A stretch of DNA of 64,000 nucleotides from Schistocerca nitens (taxonomy: Eukaryota; Arthropoda; Insecta; Orthoptera; Acrididae). The notes beneath the pieces were generated by a model. The model saw only the letters and a list, made by a program, of their open reading frames with translations, was not told the DNA's origin and did no database searches. The translations under genes were made by a program, and so were the position numbers. Shown here one piece after another: positions 23,751-34,130 of this stretch (position 1 is its first letter; every line of letters starts with the position of its first letter). The stretch is taken from assembly GCF_023898315.1 (NCBI RefSeq), contig NC_064615.1, positions 733,443,450 through 733,507,449 on the forward strand. Reading direction: 5' to 3'.

Positions 23751-23943
23751 GGCCGGCGGCGGTGGCCGAGCGGTTCTAAGCGCTCGAGTCTGCAACCGCG
23801 CTGCTGCTACAGTCGCAGGTTCGAATCCTGCCTCGGGTATGGATGTGTGTGATGTCCTTCAGTTTAAGTAGTTTTAAGTCTAGGGGACTGATGACCTCAG
23901 ATGTTGAGTCCCATAGTGCTCAGAGCCATTTGAACCATTTTTT
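23751..23943 (+). repeat. tRNA-derived SINE, type 2 (Leu-like) head
   Basis: The perfect A box TGGCCGAGCGG and B box GGTTCGAATCC are followed by the same body and T-rich end as the type 1 SINEs. TGAAGCTTA (23742-23750) and TGAAACTTA (23944-23952) are the 9-bp target duplication with one change. Confidence 0.88.
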
Positions 23944-23952
23944 TGAAACTTA

Positions 23953-24297
23953 ACAGAATATCACAGACGAATGTTGAAGATTAGATTGGTAGATCACATA
24001 ACTAATGAGGAGGTAATGAACAGAATTGGGGAGAAGAGGAGTTACTGGCTCAACTTGACAACAAGAAGGGATCGGTTGGTAGGACATGTTCTGAGGCATC
24101 AAGGGATCACCAATTTAGTATTGGAGGGCAGCGTGGAGGGTAAAAATCGTAGAGAGAGACCAAGAGATGAATACACTAAGCAAATTCAGAAGGATGTAGG
24201 TCGCAGAAGGTACTCAGAGATGAAGAAGCTTGCACAGGATAGATTTGCATGGAGAGCTGCATCAAACCAGTCTCAGCACTGAAGACCACAACAACAA
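23953..24297 (+). pseudogene. 5'-truncated LINE: reverse transcriptase C-terminus
   Basis: The frame 23971-24282 encodes 103 residues containing RLVGHVLRHQGI and RRERPRDEYTKQIQKDVG, the basic C-terminal region of many LINE ORF2 proteins after the RT domain. It ends AAGACCACAACAACAAC, a short CAA tail. No RT catalytic motifs are present. It is a typical 5'-truncated insertion, directly abutting the SINE target duplication. Confidence 0.75.
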
Positions 24298-24931
24298 CTG
24301 ATTCTAGCAATACGGCAGAGTGGCAGCATGACTGAATGTGTTTCTGAGGCGCGAAAGCGTCGTCATTTAAAGGTCTGAGCTCACTCATATGACGCTGTGG
24401 CTCTGGCCGCATCAGCGCATTTGCTCGTACTTATTATATCCGTGAGCACAACTTGCCTCGGTGCGGTAATTAAATATGTATTCTGGATTACCGCGCTCCT
24501 TTCTTTGTGCTTAAGTTTGATTTTGCCGTGGTGATCGTATTTTGAAGTTACGTTATGCTACCTCACAGCGTCCTGTTAGGTAACACGGCAACGTTTGTGT
24601 TCATGTTTGCCTCACTCCAAGGTTGTGTGTCAGTGCTCGCCTCTTTCCCAGTCATCTGTTATATTGACAATACGCGTCCGTGACATGCTTTTTGGAGCAG
24701 GCCTAATCTTATCTGTGCTGAACTCACCTGACAGAACTCTGTTAAAACATTTCAGCTCGTAAAATAAAATTATTTTGCTCTACAACACTCCTCTCGTTCA
24801 AAAACGTCCGTCCCGAATTCTGCATTTGATTACTATTTGCACTAATCTCATAGGTCTATTTCCATAATTGTACATTGTGCCCATTGTACAAACTTACATC
24901 CATTGTCTGTTTGTTTACTGATTTTATGCGA

Positions 24932-24932
<1 letters not shown>

Positions 24933-24987
<55 letters not shown>
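24933..24987. repeat. (TA)n microsatellite
   Basis: An uninterrupted TA run of about 27 units. It borders the duplicated R fragment at 24988. Confidence 0.98.
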
Positions 24988-24990
<3 letters not shown>

Positions 24991-25161
24991 CGCATTAGCT
25001 CTTATTTATCATATCCGTGAGCACAACTCGCCTCGGTGCGGTAATTAAATATTTATTCTGGATTACCGCGCTCCTTTCTTTGTGCTTAAGTTTGATTTTG
25101 CCGTGGTGATCGTATTTTGTTACCTCACAGCGTCTTGTCAGGTAACACGGCAACGTTTGTT
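24988..25161 (+). repeat. second copy of an R fragment
   Basis: About 90% identical by eye to 24411-24600 (shared TGGATTACCGCGCTCC, TTGATTTTGCCGTGGTGATC). It lies between a TA tract and the 3' end of the RTE-like LINE and ends with ACGTTTGTT, the LINE target duplication. Confidence 0.85.
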
Positions 25162-28100
25162 GTATATTATTATTATTATAACGATTGTTCCCCTTTAGGA
25201 GTGCGATTGAACTTGAATTCATAATTTCATCTTCGGATGTTTTTCTTCTTTGCTTCCCAAAACCTCCTCATCCTCTCAGAATGCTCCTTCTTCCGTTCCT
25301 CTGTCCATTTTTTACCAGGCTGACGCGATGTTCTTTCCCCAAACTTCACACTTGTGATTTTATGCCGGCACTCGGTGCGATCTTCGATATTTTTTATGTT
25401 GATCTGCTGTAGATCCCTCTGGACTTCTTTCAGCCATTCCGTGCCACATTTACTCCTTGTTATAATATTGAATAATTTCTTTGCTGTTCTGGAGTCTTCC
25501 ATCCTGTAGATGTGTGTATAAAATTTGGCTCGGCGCTTTCTGATTTCATCTGTTACTATGTTGATCTTTCTATAGAGTTCGTTTTGTGGTCTCTTCATCC
25601 ACATGCCATTTTTGTTGATTGGACCGTAAATCTTCCTGATAATGTTTCTTTCCTGCTTTTCTATTTCCTTAATTTTAGAATGACCATCAATAACCATTGT
25701 TTCAGCTGCATAGATTGCTTCTGGAAGAATCACTGTTGTATAGTGCCTTAATTTTGCGTCTGTCGAAATGCACTTCTTGTTGTAATGCGTCCATGTTAGC
25801 TTGTAGGCTTTCTGGAGCTTGGTGATTCTTTGTTCATTGGCAATTCGGTTTAATCCTGAGGACTGTATAGTTTCACCGAGGTATTTAAAATGGAAGACAT
25901 GTGCAATTTTACCATATTTTGTTATTAAAGGGGATTTATTTTCTGGCTGCCTTTCCATATATTGGGTTTTTTCATAAGATATCTGTAGTCCGGTTTTTTG
26001 TGAAACTTCATGTAGTTTTTCCACTGCGTGAATCGCTTCTGTTCTGTTATTGGTGATAATTGCAATATCGTCAGCGAAAGCAAGGCACTTGACTTTAATT
26101 CGGTTCTCTTTCTTGATACCAATTTGGATACCCTTTACGTGAGGTTCCCATTCCCTGATTATCTTTTCTAGAACAATATTGAAAAGGATTGGGGATAGTC
26201 CGTCCCCCTGTCGGACTCCAGATTTGATTTCGAAGGCTTCTGATACTTCGCTCATGAATTTCACTTTGGCCGTTGTTCCTGTAAGTGTCTGTTCTGTGAT
26301 TTTTCGTGTCTTTCGGTCGATCCCAAATTGTTCCATGATTTTAAACAGGGTTCCACGGTCCACTGAATCATATGCTTTTCTGAAGTCGATGAATGTAACT
26401 ACTGTGTTTCTGCATTTCCTCATTTGTAATATTGTCTTTAAGCACCAGATCTGTTCCGCACATGACCGTCCTTTTCTGAATCCGGCCTGGTATTCACCAA
26501 TTAGTGTATCTGCTTGGGATTCTATCCTGTTTAAAAGCGCTTTGGAAAGGATTTTGTAAGCGACTGGGAGCAGGGAAATTCCTCTGTAATTGTTCATGTC
26601 TGTCTTGTCGCCATTTTTGTGTAGCGGGTGAATTAGAGCGCATTTCCAGTCCTCTGGTATCTGCTCCGTTATCCATATGTCTGATATTATACGGTGTAAT
26701 TTCTGCATAAGTATAGGATCGTTTAGTTTCCAAAACTCAACAATGATCCCATCTTCTCCTGGTGCTTTGTTATTTTTCAACTGCTTGACTATCTCCATAA
26801 TTTCTTCAAGATCCGGGGCATGTGAGTCTGGGTGTGTGAATACTGGAGAAGAGAAGACAAGTTTTTCTTGGGGTGGTTCGCAGTTGAGGAGGGAACTGAA
26901 ATATTGGGCTAAGATTTTGCAGTTATTTTTCGTGTTGGTTTCCAAAGAGCCATCGGGTTTCTTGAAGCACAAGCTAGGCGCTTCGTATCCCTGTAAGTTT
27001 TCTCTGAAAGTCTTATAAAAATTTCTTGTATTATTTTTGATGAAATCCTGCTGGATTGCAGAGAGTCTGTTGTTGTCATATCCCCGTTTTTCTTTTCTAA
27101 TTATTTTTGAGGTCTGTTTTTGGGTTTTAAGAAAGTTCTCCCAGTTTTCTTCAGTTTTGTGACTGCTAAATTTTTTCCATGCAGTTATTCGGTTGTCAAC
27201 TGCCTCATCACAGGTTGCATTCCACCAGCGATGTTTCCTGTTGCGAGGGGGTTGTCCTAATTTGAGGGCTTCCTGAATTTTCTCTGTTAGTTTCTTCCAG
27301 TCTGTTGATTTTTCCTGATTAATTTGCATGATGATTTTTTCTTTGTTCAGTTGCAGATATTCCGGATCTGGTTTGGTACTTTTGGGTGACCTTTTTAGCA
27401 TTCTGTTGGGTTTGAATTTTGTTCTTATTTGGAGAAGATGATGATCTGATTCAAAGACACCTTTGCGGGTTCTGATGTTTTGAATTTCTTTTATGTTTTC
27501 TTTGGAAATTGCGACATGGTCTATTTGGTACTCACCCTGTCTAAGACTGGGTGATCTCCATGTGGTTAATTTATGTGCAGGTTTTTGAAACTGGGTACTC
27601 ATTATTTTAAGTCCAAAGTTTCTGCAGAAGTCTATTGGTTTTTCACCATTCTTGTTGGTACGTTTGTGTTTGGTGTGGGGTCCAGTGGTATCTCTGATTT
27701 TTTTTTCCTTCCCTAATTGTGCATTAAAATCACCTACTAAGATTTTCACATGGTGCTTAGGTACTTTATTTGTTGTTTCTTCTAGTGTTTCCCAGAAATT
27801 GTCCACTTTTTCAGGGTAGATTTTATTGTGGTGATTTGTGGGGGCGTGCACGTTGATCAGAGTGTATGCTTTATTAGCTGATTTTACTGATAACAGGGAG
27901 ACTCTTTCATTGGGAGACGTGAAGTCAATAACTGAGTCGAGTACGGAAGTGTGTACGGCGAATCCTGTTCCGAAAAGTGGTAGTTTGTCTCTTACTTTTA
28001 TGGCAGGTTTGCCCTTGTAGATCCTGTAATTCTCTGTGTTAAAGTGTCCTTCATCTGTGAATCTTGTCTCTTGCAGTGCAGTGATTTTCAGGTTAAATTT

Positions 28101-28598
28101 TCCCATTGCGTTGGTGAGTTGCTTTAATTTGCCTGTTTTAGTGAGGGTGTTCACATTAATTGTACCAATAAAATTTTTACGTTTCGTTTTGAGAGTGTGA
28201 CGAGTTTTTGAGAAGCTCCGATTCTTCTCCGCATGGTGTCCCTGATCCCCCAGAATCCGATGATCAGGTGAATCCAGTCTATCGACTGGTGCCTGGGGTA
28301 GTGACTCTGTGGTCGTCTTTTCCATCATGCGTTCAAGTTGAATTTTAGTTTTTGTGGTGATCTCTGTTGAGACCACAGGTATACGATTCGATTTTTGAGT
28401 TGGAGAAGATTTTGTGCAGCCGCCTCAACTAGAGGAACAGACGCTGACCACTGGCCGCCAGATGCTGAACAGACACCACTGGGTTTATTGGTTTTTGGTC
28501 CGCCCTGGGTATTTCATTTCCCCAGTACCACCTATATTTAGGAAGCTTTCCCCTATCCGCCACCCGGGGAGGCGCCCGATGGGGGTACCAACAACCCC
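25162..28598 (-). mobile_element. RTE-like LINE, full ORF
   Basis: A minus-strand non-LTR retrotransposon. The direct repeats ACGTTTGTT at 25153-25161 and 28599-28607 mark the target duplication. The 3' untranslated region is under 50 bp and ends in an ATA/TAA run (25163-25180), both typical of the RTE clade. The 5' untranslated part is about 220 bp. Confidence 0.88.
25227..28376 (-). CDS. RTE-like LINE endonuclease-reverse transcriptase, intact
   Basis: A 1049-residue protein without internal stops. Residues ~69-320 form an apurinic-type endonuclease that nicks the target: TINVNTLTKTGKL, LQETRF (Glu 103), LVGDFNAQLG (Asp 215), SDHHLL (310-315). Residues ~535-830 are the reverse transcriptase: KAPGEDGI, YRGISLLPVAYKILSK, FIDFRKAYDSVDR, SGVRQGDGLSPILFN and the catalytic box AFADDIAI (~766). 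A basic C-terminal region follows. Single-ORF architecture, length and the short tailed 3' end point to the RTE clade. Both catalytic centres look complete, so it may be competent or very recently so. Confidence 0.88.
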   Translation of the reverse strand: MVSTEITTKTKIQLERMMEKTTTESLPQAPVDRLDSPDHRILGDQGHHAEKNRSFSKTRHTLKTKRKNFIGTINVNTLTKTGKLKQLTNAMGKFNLKITALQETRFTDEGHFNTENYRIYKGKPAIKVRDKLPLFGTGFAVHTSVLDSVIDFTSPNERVSLLSVKSANKAYTLINVHAPTNHHNKIYPEKVDNFWETLEETTNKVPKHHVKILVGDFNAQLGKEKKIRDTTGPHTKHKRTNKNGEKPIDFCRNFGLKIMSTQFQKPAHKLTTWRSPSLRQGEYQIDHVAISKENIKEIQNIRTRKGVFESDHHLLQIRTKFKPNRMLKRSPKSTKPDPEYLQLNKEKIIMQINQEKSTDWKKLTEKIQEALKLGQPPRNRKHRWWNATCDEAVDNRITAWKKFSSHKTEENWENFLKTQKQTSKIIRKEKRGYDNNRLSAIQQDFIKNNTRNFYKTFRENLQGYEAPSLCFKKPDGSLETNTKNNCKILAQYFSSLLNCEPPQEKLVFSSPVFTHPDSHAPDLEEIMEIVKQLKNNKAPGEDGIIVEFWKLNDPILMQKLHRIISDIWITEQIPEDWKCALIHPLHKNGDKTDMNNYRGISLLPVAYKILSKALLNRIESQADTLIGEYQAGFRKGRSCAEQIWCLKTILQMRKCRNTVVTFIDFRKAYDSVDRGTLFKIMEQFGIDRKTRKITEQTLTGTTAKVKFMSEVSEAFEIKSGVRQGDGLSPILFNIVLEKIIREWEPHVKGIQIGIKKENRIKVKCLAFADDIAIITNNRTEAIHAVEKLHEVSQKTGLQISYEKTQYMERQPENKSPLITKYGKIAHVFHFKYLGETIQSSGLNRIANEQRITKLQKAYKLTWTHYNKKCISTDAKLRHYTTVILPEAIYAAETMVIDGHSKIKEIEKQERNIIRKIYGPINKNGMWMKRPQNELYRKINIVTDEIRKRRAKFYTHIYRMEDSRTAKKLFNIITRSKCGTEWLKEVQRDLQQINIKNIEDRTECRHKITSVKFGERTSRQPGKKWTEERKKEHSERMRRFWEAKKKNIRR

Positions 28599-28605
28599 AC
28601 GTTTG

Positions 28606-28606
<1 letters not shown>

Positions 28607-28680
<74 letters not shown>
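28607..28680. repeat. (TA)n microsatellite
   Basis: A 74-bp AT/TA run immediately beyond the 5' target duplication of the LINE. Confidence 0.98.
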
Positions 28681-28684
<4 letters not shown>

Positions 28685-29001
28685 TTGGTTTGATGAACCT
28701 TTACAAATATATGACACATTATCCTAATTTCTGTTTTTATAAGTTATATTAATTTTATAGTTTTGTTAGTATAAGTTTCTTGGTTTACGTCAGTTAACCA
28801 GGGGACAGGTAATGCTCAACAGGTGTGGAGAATCGGTATTTCTACGTCTGAAACGAAAGTAAAATGCGCAATTTGCTATCAAAAGCACGGAAGACAATGG
28901 ATATACTGCTTACGATTACCACATTTCGACGTTGGTTCTCTTCATGTTCTGAATATGTCGCAACATCTGTCGCAAGGATATTTAGTCTTGTTGAGTTTCT
29001 A

Positions 29002-30423
29002 CACTCCTGGAAATTGAAATAAGAACACCGTGAATTCATTGTCCCAGGAAGGGGAAACTTTATTGACACATTCCTGGGGTCAGATACATCACATGATCAC
29101 ACTGACAGAACCACAGGCACATAGACACAGGCAACAGAGCATGCACAATGTCGGCACTAGTACAGTGTATATCCACCTTTCGCAGCAATGCAGGCTGCTG
29201 TTCTCCCATGGAGACGATCGTAGAGATGCTGGATGTAGTCCTGTGGAACGGCTTGCCATGCCATTTCCACCTGGCGCCTCAGTTGGACCAGCGTTCGTGC
29301 TGGACGTGCAGACCGCGTGAGACGACGCTTCATCCAGTCCCAAACAGGCTCAATGGGGGACAGATCCGGAGATCTTGCTGGCCAGGGTAGTTGACTTACA
29401 CCTTCTAGAACACGTTGGGTGGCACGGGATACATGCGGACGTGCATTGTCCTGTTGGAACAGCAAGTTCCCTTGCCGGTCTAGGAATGGTAGAACGATGG
29501 GTTCGATGACGGTTTGGATGTACCGTGCACTATTCAGTGTCCCCTCGACGATCACCAGTGGTGTGCGGCCAGTGTAGGAGATCGCTCCCCACACCATGAT
29601 GCCGGGTGTTGGCCCTGTGTGCCTCGGTCGTATGCAGTCCTGATTGTGGCGCTCACCTGCACGGCGCCAAACACGCATACGACCATCATTGGCACCAAGG
29701 CAGAAGCGACTCTCATCGCTGAAGACGACACGTCTCCATTCGTCCCTCCATTCACACCTGTCGCGACACCACTGGAGGCGGGCTGCACGATGTTGGGGCG
29801 TGAGCGGAAGACGGCCTAACGGTGTGCGGGACCGTAGCCCAGCTTCATGGAGACGGTTGCGAATGGTCCTCGCCGATACCCCAGGAGCAACAGTGTCCCT
29901 AATTTGCTGGGAAGTGGCGGTGCAGTCCCCTACGGCACTGCGTAGGATCCTACGGTCTTGGCGTGCATCCGTGAGTCGCTGCGGTCCGGTCCCAGGTCGA
30001 CGGGCACGTGCACCTTCCGCCGACCACTGGCGACAACATCGATGTACTGTGGAGACCTCACGCCCCACGTGTTGAGCAATTCGGCGGTACGTCCACCCGT
30101 CCTCCCGCATGCCCACTATACGCCCTCGCTCTAAGTCCGTCAACTGCACATACGGTTCACGTCCACGCTGTCGCGGCATGCTACCAGTGTTAAAGACTGC
30201 GATGGAGCTCCGTATGCCACGGCAAACTGGCTAACACTGACGGCGGCGGTGCACAAATGCTGCGCAGCTAGCGCCATTCGACGGCCAACACCGCGGTTCC
30301 TGGTGTGTCCGCTGTGCCGTGCGTGTGATCATTGCTTGTACAGCCCTCTCGCAGTGTCCGGAGCAAGTATGGTGGGTCTGACACACCGGTGTCAATGTGT
30401 TCTTTTTTCCATTTCCAGGAGTG
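29002..30423 (-). mobile_element. Tc1-like transposon, intact copy 1 (1422 bp)
   Basis: The ends are imperfect ~27-bp inverted repeats, CACTCCTGGAAATTGAAAT against CACTCCTGGAAATGGAAAA, both continuing AAGAACAC. They are flanked by TA (29000-29001, 30424-30425). The length equals that of copy 2 at 37404-38825. The insertion point is confirmed by repeat R copy A, which carries the unoccupied site near 18202. Confidence 0.95.
29157..30179 (-). CDS. Tc1-like transposase, intact copy 1
   Basis: 340 residues starting MPRQRGREPYVQL. It would bind the inverted ends and move the element by cut-and-paste into TA. The N-terminal ~110 residues form two helix-turn-helix units (LERGRIVGMREDGWTYRRIA; SARTIRNRLHEAGL). 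The catalytic core shows FSDESRFCLGANDGRMRVW (D), WGAISYTGRTPLV, FQQDNARPHVSRATQ (D) and ARSPDLSPIEPVW (E). I count 32 residues between the second D and E, against 34 in classical Tc1. It differs from copy 2 at seven residues by eye. All catalytic residues are present. Confidence 0.92.
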   Translation of the reverse strand: MPRQRGREPYVQLTDLERGRIVGMREDGWTYRRIAQHVGREVSTVHRCCRQWSAEGARARRPGTGPQRLTDARQDRRILRSAVGDCTATSQQIRDTVAPGVSARTIRNRLHEAGLRSRTPLGRLPLTPQHRAARLQWCRDRCEWRDEWRRVVFSDESRFCLGANDGRMRVWRRAGERHNQDCIRPRHTGPTPGIMVWGAISYTGRTPLVIVEGTLNSARYIQTVIEPIVLPFLDRQGNLLFQQDNARPHVSRATQRVLEGVSQLPWPARSPDLSPIEPVWDWMKRRLTRSARPARTLVQLRRQVEMAWQAVPQDYIQHLYDRLHGRTAACIAAKGGYTLY

Positions 30424-31050
30424 TATTAGTGTATCTAAGGTGTGTGTGAGATTAGGATGCTGGGTGTTGTTATGGTACGCTAGATTTTGCGTTGGCAGCT
30501 CTTCCAGTGTTTTCTCTACCCAGTACAATGCAGAATGAGTTAGCTGGAATACAGGCATACTTGTGAGCGTAGATCGGTGGTGGAAGTTCGCCTTGGCTAT
30601 CTCACAAGTCGAGACATTCACCTAGATATCAGCATTGCGTAAGTCGAGTACAACCATGGCTTGATGTTTCTCGTTCCAACAATAATTCATGATCACAGTT
30701 CCTGGAGCAATAGTTGAGTATACCCAGTACATTCCTACATACTGAAATGAGGTTGTGGTGCCAATGTTTCTTTCTGACATTCGTTGCTTTTGTTCTGTCC
30801 AGATATAGTTAGTGCATCAGTCTACACCTTTCTGGCTGCGCAACTGGTGCAATTTTCCTTCAAACAGTCTTTCAGATCTCTTAGTGACATAAGAGCATGA
30901 GTTTCTCCATGTTCGGAAATTATCAACACCTATTGCGTCTTTACTTGTACTCGTTTATCCGTCGCTGCCCATCTTCCTGGATAAGAGTGAACCATATAAC
31001 ATCGATACTGCGTTGTCATCCAACCATTGGTAGTCTGACCTGTACATGCA

Positions 31051-31454
31051 GTTTTAGTCTGTCTGTATTTACTTCTACAGTTGCTATGTGGTAAAACATT
31101 TCTATGTTATTTTCCGACACCTTTGTCACGTGTCGCAACTCCGCAGAGAATTATTTTTCTGTTAGCCGCAACCCTATCATGAATTGTGGTGGTGGAAATA
31201 ATAAATAATTCAGTCTATCGCATGAGAGACTGTTTCCTGTAACGACTCCAATCGAATTCTCTTATCGTTGAGTTTGCAAGTATTTGTTATACGATGGCCA
31301 ATTAGCTCGGTGGTTTTTGTATTTCCCCCAAATCACCGTTCACTGTTTTCCTCGTACCCCATGTGCATTGTGCTAAATCGTTAGTTAAATCACGTGCTAT
31401 TTGGTGCTACTCAGAACGTCCTGCTCTAAATCCTACAGTAGCTATGCGACAGCA
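31051..31454. other. no gene recognised
   Basis: Between repeat R and the next LINE. No feature seen. Confidence 0.3.
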
Positions 31455-32350
31455 ATGTAAATGCTGTCGATGGCAGTGCTGTTAAAGCAGAATTACTAAG
31501 CACAGCCTTCCGGAATTTTTTCACCAAGGAAGATGAAGTAAATAGTCCAAAAATTCGAAAAAAGAACAGCTGTCGACATGAGTAACTTACAAGTAAATAT
31601 CCTCGGAGTAGTGAACCAACTTAAGGCACTCAATAAAAGCAAGTCTTCCGATCCAGATTGCTTACCAATTAGGTTCCCTTCAGAGTACGCTGACCCAATA
31701 GCTCCATACGTAACTGTCATATACAACCGTTCGCTAGACGAGAGGTCTGTACCCAAAGAGTGGAAATTTGCGTAGGTTACATCAATATTCAAGAAACGCC
31801 CACATCATTAACGTCGACATGCAGCAGAATTTTGGAACATATATTGCGTTTTAACATTTGGCAAGGGGTCTCAGATTGATTCCGTATTTATAGATTTCCA
31901 GAGGGCTTTTGAAACCGTATCTTGCAAGCGGCTTGCAATGAAATTGATTGCTTGCGAAATATTTATCTTAGGTATGTAACTAGATTCGTGCCTTCCTTCA
32001 GAGTCGTCACAGTTCGTAGTAATTAATGGAAAGTCATAGATAAAAATTGAAGCAATTTCTGCCATTCCCTAAGGTAGTGCTATCGGCCCCCTGCTGTTCT
32101 CTATCGATAGAAACGATGTATGATAAAATCTGAGTAGCGGTCTTAGGTTCGTTTCAGATGATGCCGTCGTTTATCGTCTAGTAAACTCATCAGAAGATCA
32201 AAACAAATTGCAAAACCATTTAGATAAGTTGTCTGTAAGGCAATTGACCGTAAATAATGAAAAGTGTAACGTCATTCATATAAATGTTAAAAGGAATCCG
32301 TTAAAATTCGTTTAGATGATAAATCAGTCACATCTATAGTCTGTAAATTT
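31455..32350 (+). pseudogene. CR1/Jockey-like LINE reverse transcriptase, decayed 5' part
   Basis: The frames give SKSSDPDCLPIRF, the RT entry motif (31640-31670), SQIDSVFIDFQRAFETVS at about 31870-31920, a degraded GSAIGPLLFS block near 32070-32100 and a SDDAVVY active-site box near 32155, spread over several frames with stops. The same LINE family continues at 33300-33790 beyond a piggyBac insertion, and a better copy lies at 44318-45300. Confidence 0.75.
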
Positions 32351-33240
32351 CTTTACCTTTACGCACCATCGGGCCTCAGAGAAGCCTCCGTGATGTTTAA
32401 TGCCTTCTTTATTAGTAACTATACATTTTATTTCAAAGAAATTTTATTAATTTTTCTAATTTGTAAAGTTAGTCATAATTTCGGAAAATTATTATAAAGA
32501 TTTACCTATTATTTGTTGTCAAAAGATCTGACAATAGTCGTCAATAACCGAAAAAACAAAGGTGGACTATCTGGCTATTTTATTGCACCTAAATGACGTG
32601 AAGTATAGTCTACATTATTTGGTTTTCAGCTTGATGTGATGACAGGCACTTATGTTCCTAAGAAAAACAAAGTTGTTACCGTCCTTAGCTCTCTTCATGA
32701 CCAACCAACGGTATCATCGTCACAACTAAAGTAGTCTAAAGTTACAATGACATACAGGGCCACAAAGGGTGGCGTTGACGCCATGGTTCACAAGACGCGA
32801 TGCTACCTTGTAAAGACAGAAACAAGGCGCTCATTACTGGTGGTTTTCTTCAGCTTGATCGACGTAAGTGTAATGAATGCATACATAATTTGGATGATGC
32901 TAGTTGCCATTAAAAAATGGGACGTCAGACTTTCATCTTCACACCAGAGGTAAAGAGCTAAATGATTAGTAGCATTGGATCCACGAAAGGCAGTAAAACC
33001 ACCAGCTATGAAAAGGAGAAGATATGCATATTATATGGAGAAGGACGAAAAAGTCAAATTAGATGTTATTAGCGCACCAAGTCTGTATGCTCGGAATATT
33101 CTGCTATTGCCTTAGACCCTACACAAATTTGTAATAAGAATAAAAGCCAGCAGTTAAAGTATAAAAACTGTTTTTAAAATGTAAATTTTAAATAAATAAA
33201 ATTATTTTAAAAGTATTTACACCTCAGAAGTCGCTCACAT
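32351..33240 (+). mobile_element. piggyBac-type transposon remnant
   Basis: About 0.9 kb interrupts the LINE between its RT and its 3' end. The recognisable part is the C-terminal transposase (32620-33170). I could not identify piggyBac terminal repeats or a TTAA duplication, so the edges are approximate. Confidence 0.6.
32620..33170 (+). pseudogene. piggyBac transposase, C-terminal part
   Basis: YVPKKNKVVTVLSSLHDQP is followed by TKGGVDAMVHKTRCY and TRRSLLVVFFSLIDVSVMNAYIIW. The latter two are the standard late motifs of piggyBac transposases (TKGGVD and the NAY.I. helix). Stops occur near 32730 and 32955, and the N-terminal catalytic Asp region is missing or unreadable. Confidence 0.75.
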
Positions 33241-33299
33241 CATAAGTAGCCAAAGTAGTGTAAATGTATGTTAATTTAAACAACACGGGCCTGAGGGAC

Positions 33300-33790
33300 C
33301 GGACTGGTAGGAAACGGTATGCAGATTTTCTCTTACGCAGAGGGTTAAATTGGAAAGGAAACATAGAAAATGTTGAGAGGGAAGTGAACCAAAGACTGCG
33401 TTTCATTGACAGAATAGAGCAAGTGCAAAGAAGGGAAGCACGTTTTGTATTATCGGAAAATAGGGGAGACAGTGTCATGGACATGATATAGGTTTTGGGG
33501 TGGACATCATTAAAATACGGGCTTTTTTGTTTGTGGCGGGATCTTCTCACGAAATTTCAGTCACCAACTTTCTCCTCAGAATGCGAAAATATTTTTTGAC
33601 GCCTACATACATAGGGAGAAATAATCACCTCAATAAAATAAGGTAAGTCAGAAATCGGACGGAAAGATTTGGGTGTTCGTTTTTACCGGGTGACGTTCGA
33701 GAGTGGAATTATAGAGAATTAATGTGAAGGTGGTTCGATGAACCCTCTTCCAGGCACTTAAGTGCGATTTGCAGAGCAGCCGTGTAGATG
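33300..33790 (+). pseudogene. CR1/Jockey-like LINE, C-terminal part and 3' end
   Basis: WKGNIENVEREVNQRLRFID and EQVQRREARFVLSENRGDSV match the same region of the LINE at 44318-45300. The end GTAGATGTA is the usual tail of this family. It is the continuation of 31455-32350. Confidence 0.75.
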
Positions 33791-34130
33791 TATATGCCAC
33801 GCTACTATGGTTTTAGCAGTGTCTGCCCTCGCTTGTAGTTGCCCAGTCTTGTTATTCTGCTCCTGCATATTTTTGTTAATTACAGTACTTAAAATTTTTC
33901 CTCCTTCATCTAACCACCCTCTATTCCTACACACTAGCGTCTGTGGTAATATGTCAGCGATTTGTGTCAGTTGAGCTCTAAGTTTACCACACGATAGCGT
34001 CACCTCATGGTATTCACTCTGCATCTCGGAGAGAATTTTGTTACCCTAAGCCCCTTATGTAGTTCCATGAATGCATTCTGCAGTCTACAGATCTCGTTTC
34101 TTACTTCTCACACATCAAGTCAACCTCAAT
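33758..34130 (-). pseudogene. env-like remnant downstream of gypsy C integrase (tentative)
   Basis: An 88-residue frame includes KLRAQLTQIADILPQ and then NRGWLDEGGKIL. In retroelements of the insect gypsy group a basic cleavage site followed by a glycine-rich segment is found in the envelope gene located after pol, which is where this lies. The match is by eye to a family pattern, the frame is short, and the upstream sequence is full of stops. It could be an unrelated third ORF. Confidence 0.35.

Larger units (their letters stand above)
23040..31050 (+). repeat. repeat R, copy B (split by four insertions)
   Basis: Segments 23040-23741, 24298-24935, 28740-29000 and 30426-31050 match copy A in the reverse order and strand expected of one opposed copy. 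They are separated by a SINE plus LINE tail (23751-24297), an R-fragment duplicate with an intact LINE (24988-28607) between TA tracts, and a Tc1-like element (29002-30423). No protein-coding potential was recognised in R itself. Confidence 0.72.

Noticed and set aside
28414-28752. 112-residue plus-strand frame rich in Tyr-Ile repeats
   Set aside because: Translation of the (TA)n microsatellite and the LINE 5' region. No protein signal.
29514-30193. Plus-strand frames of 101, 143 and 61 residues, mirrored at 37634-38313
   Set aside because: Antisense shadows of the two intact Tc1-like transposases. They are conserved only because the transposons are.
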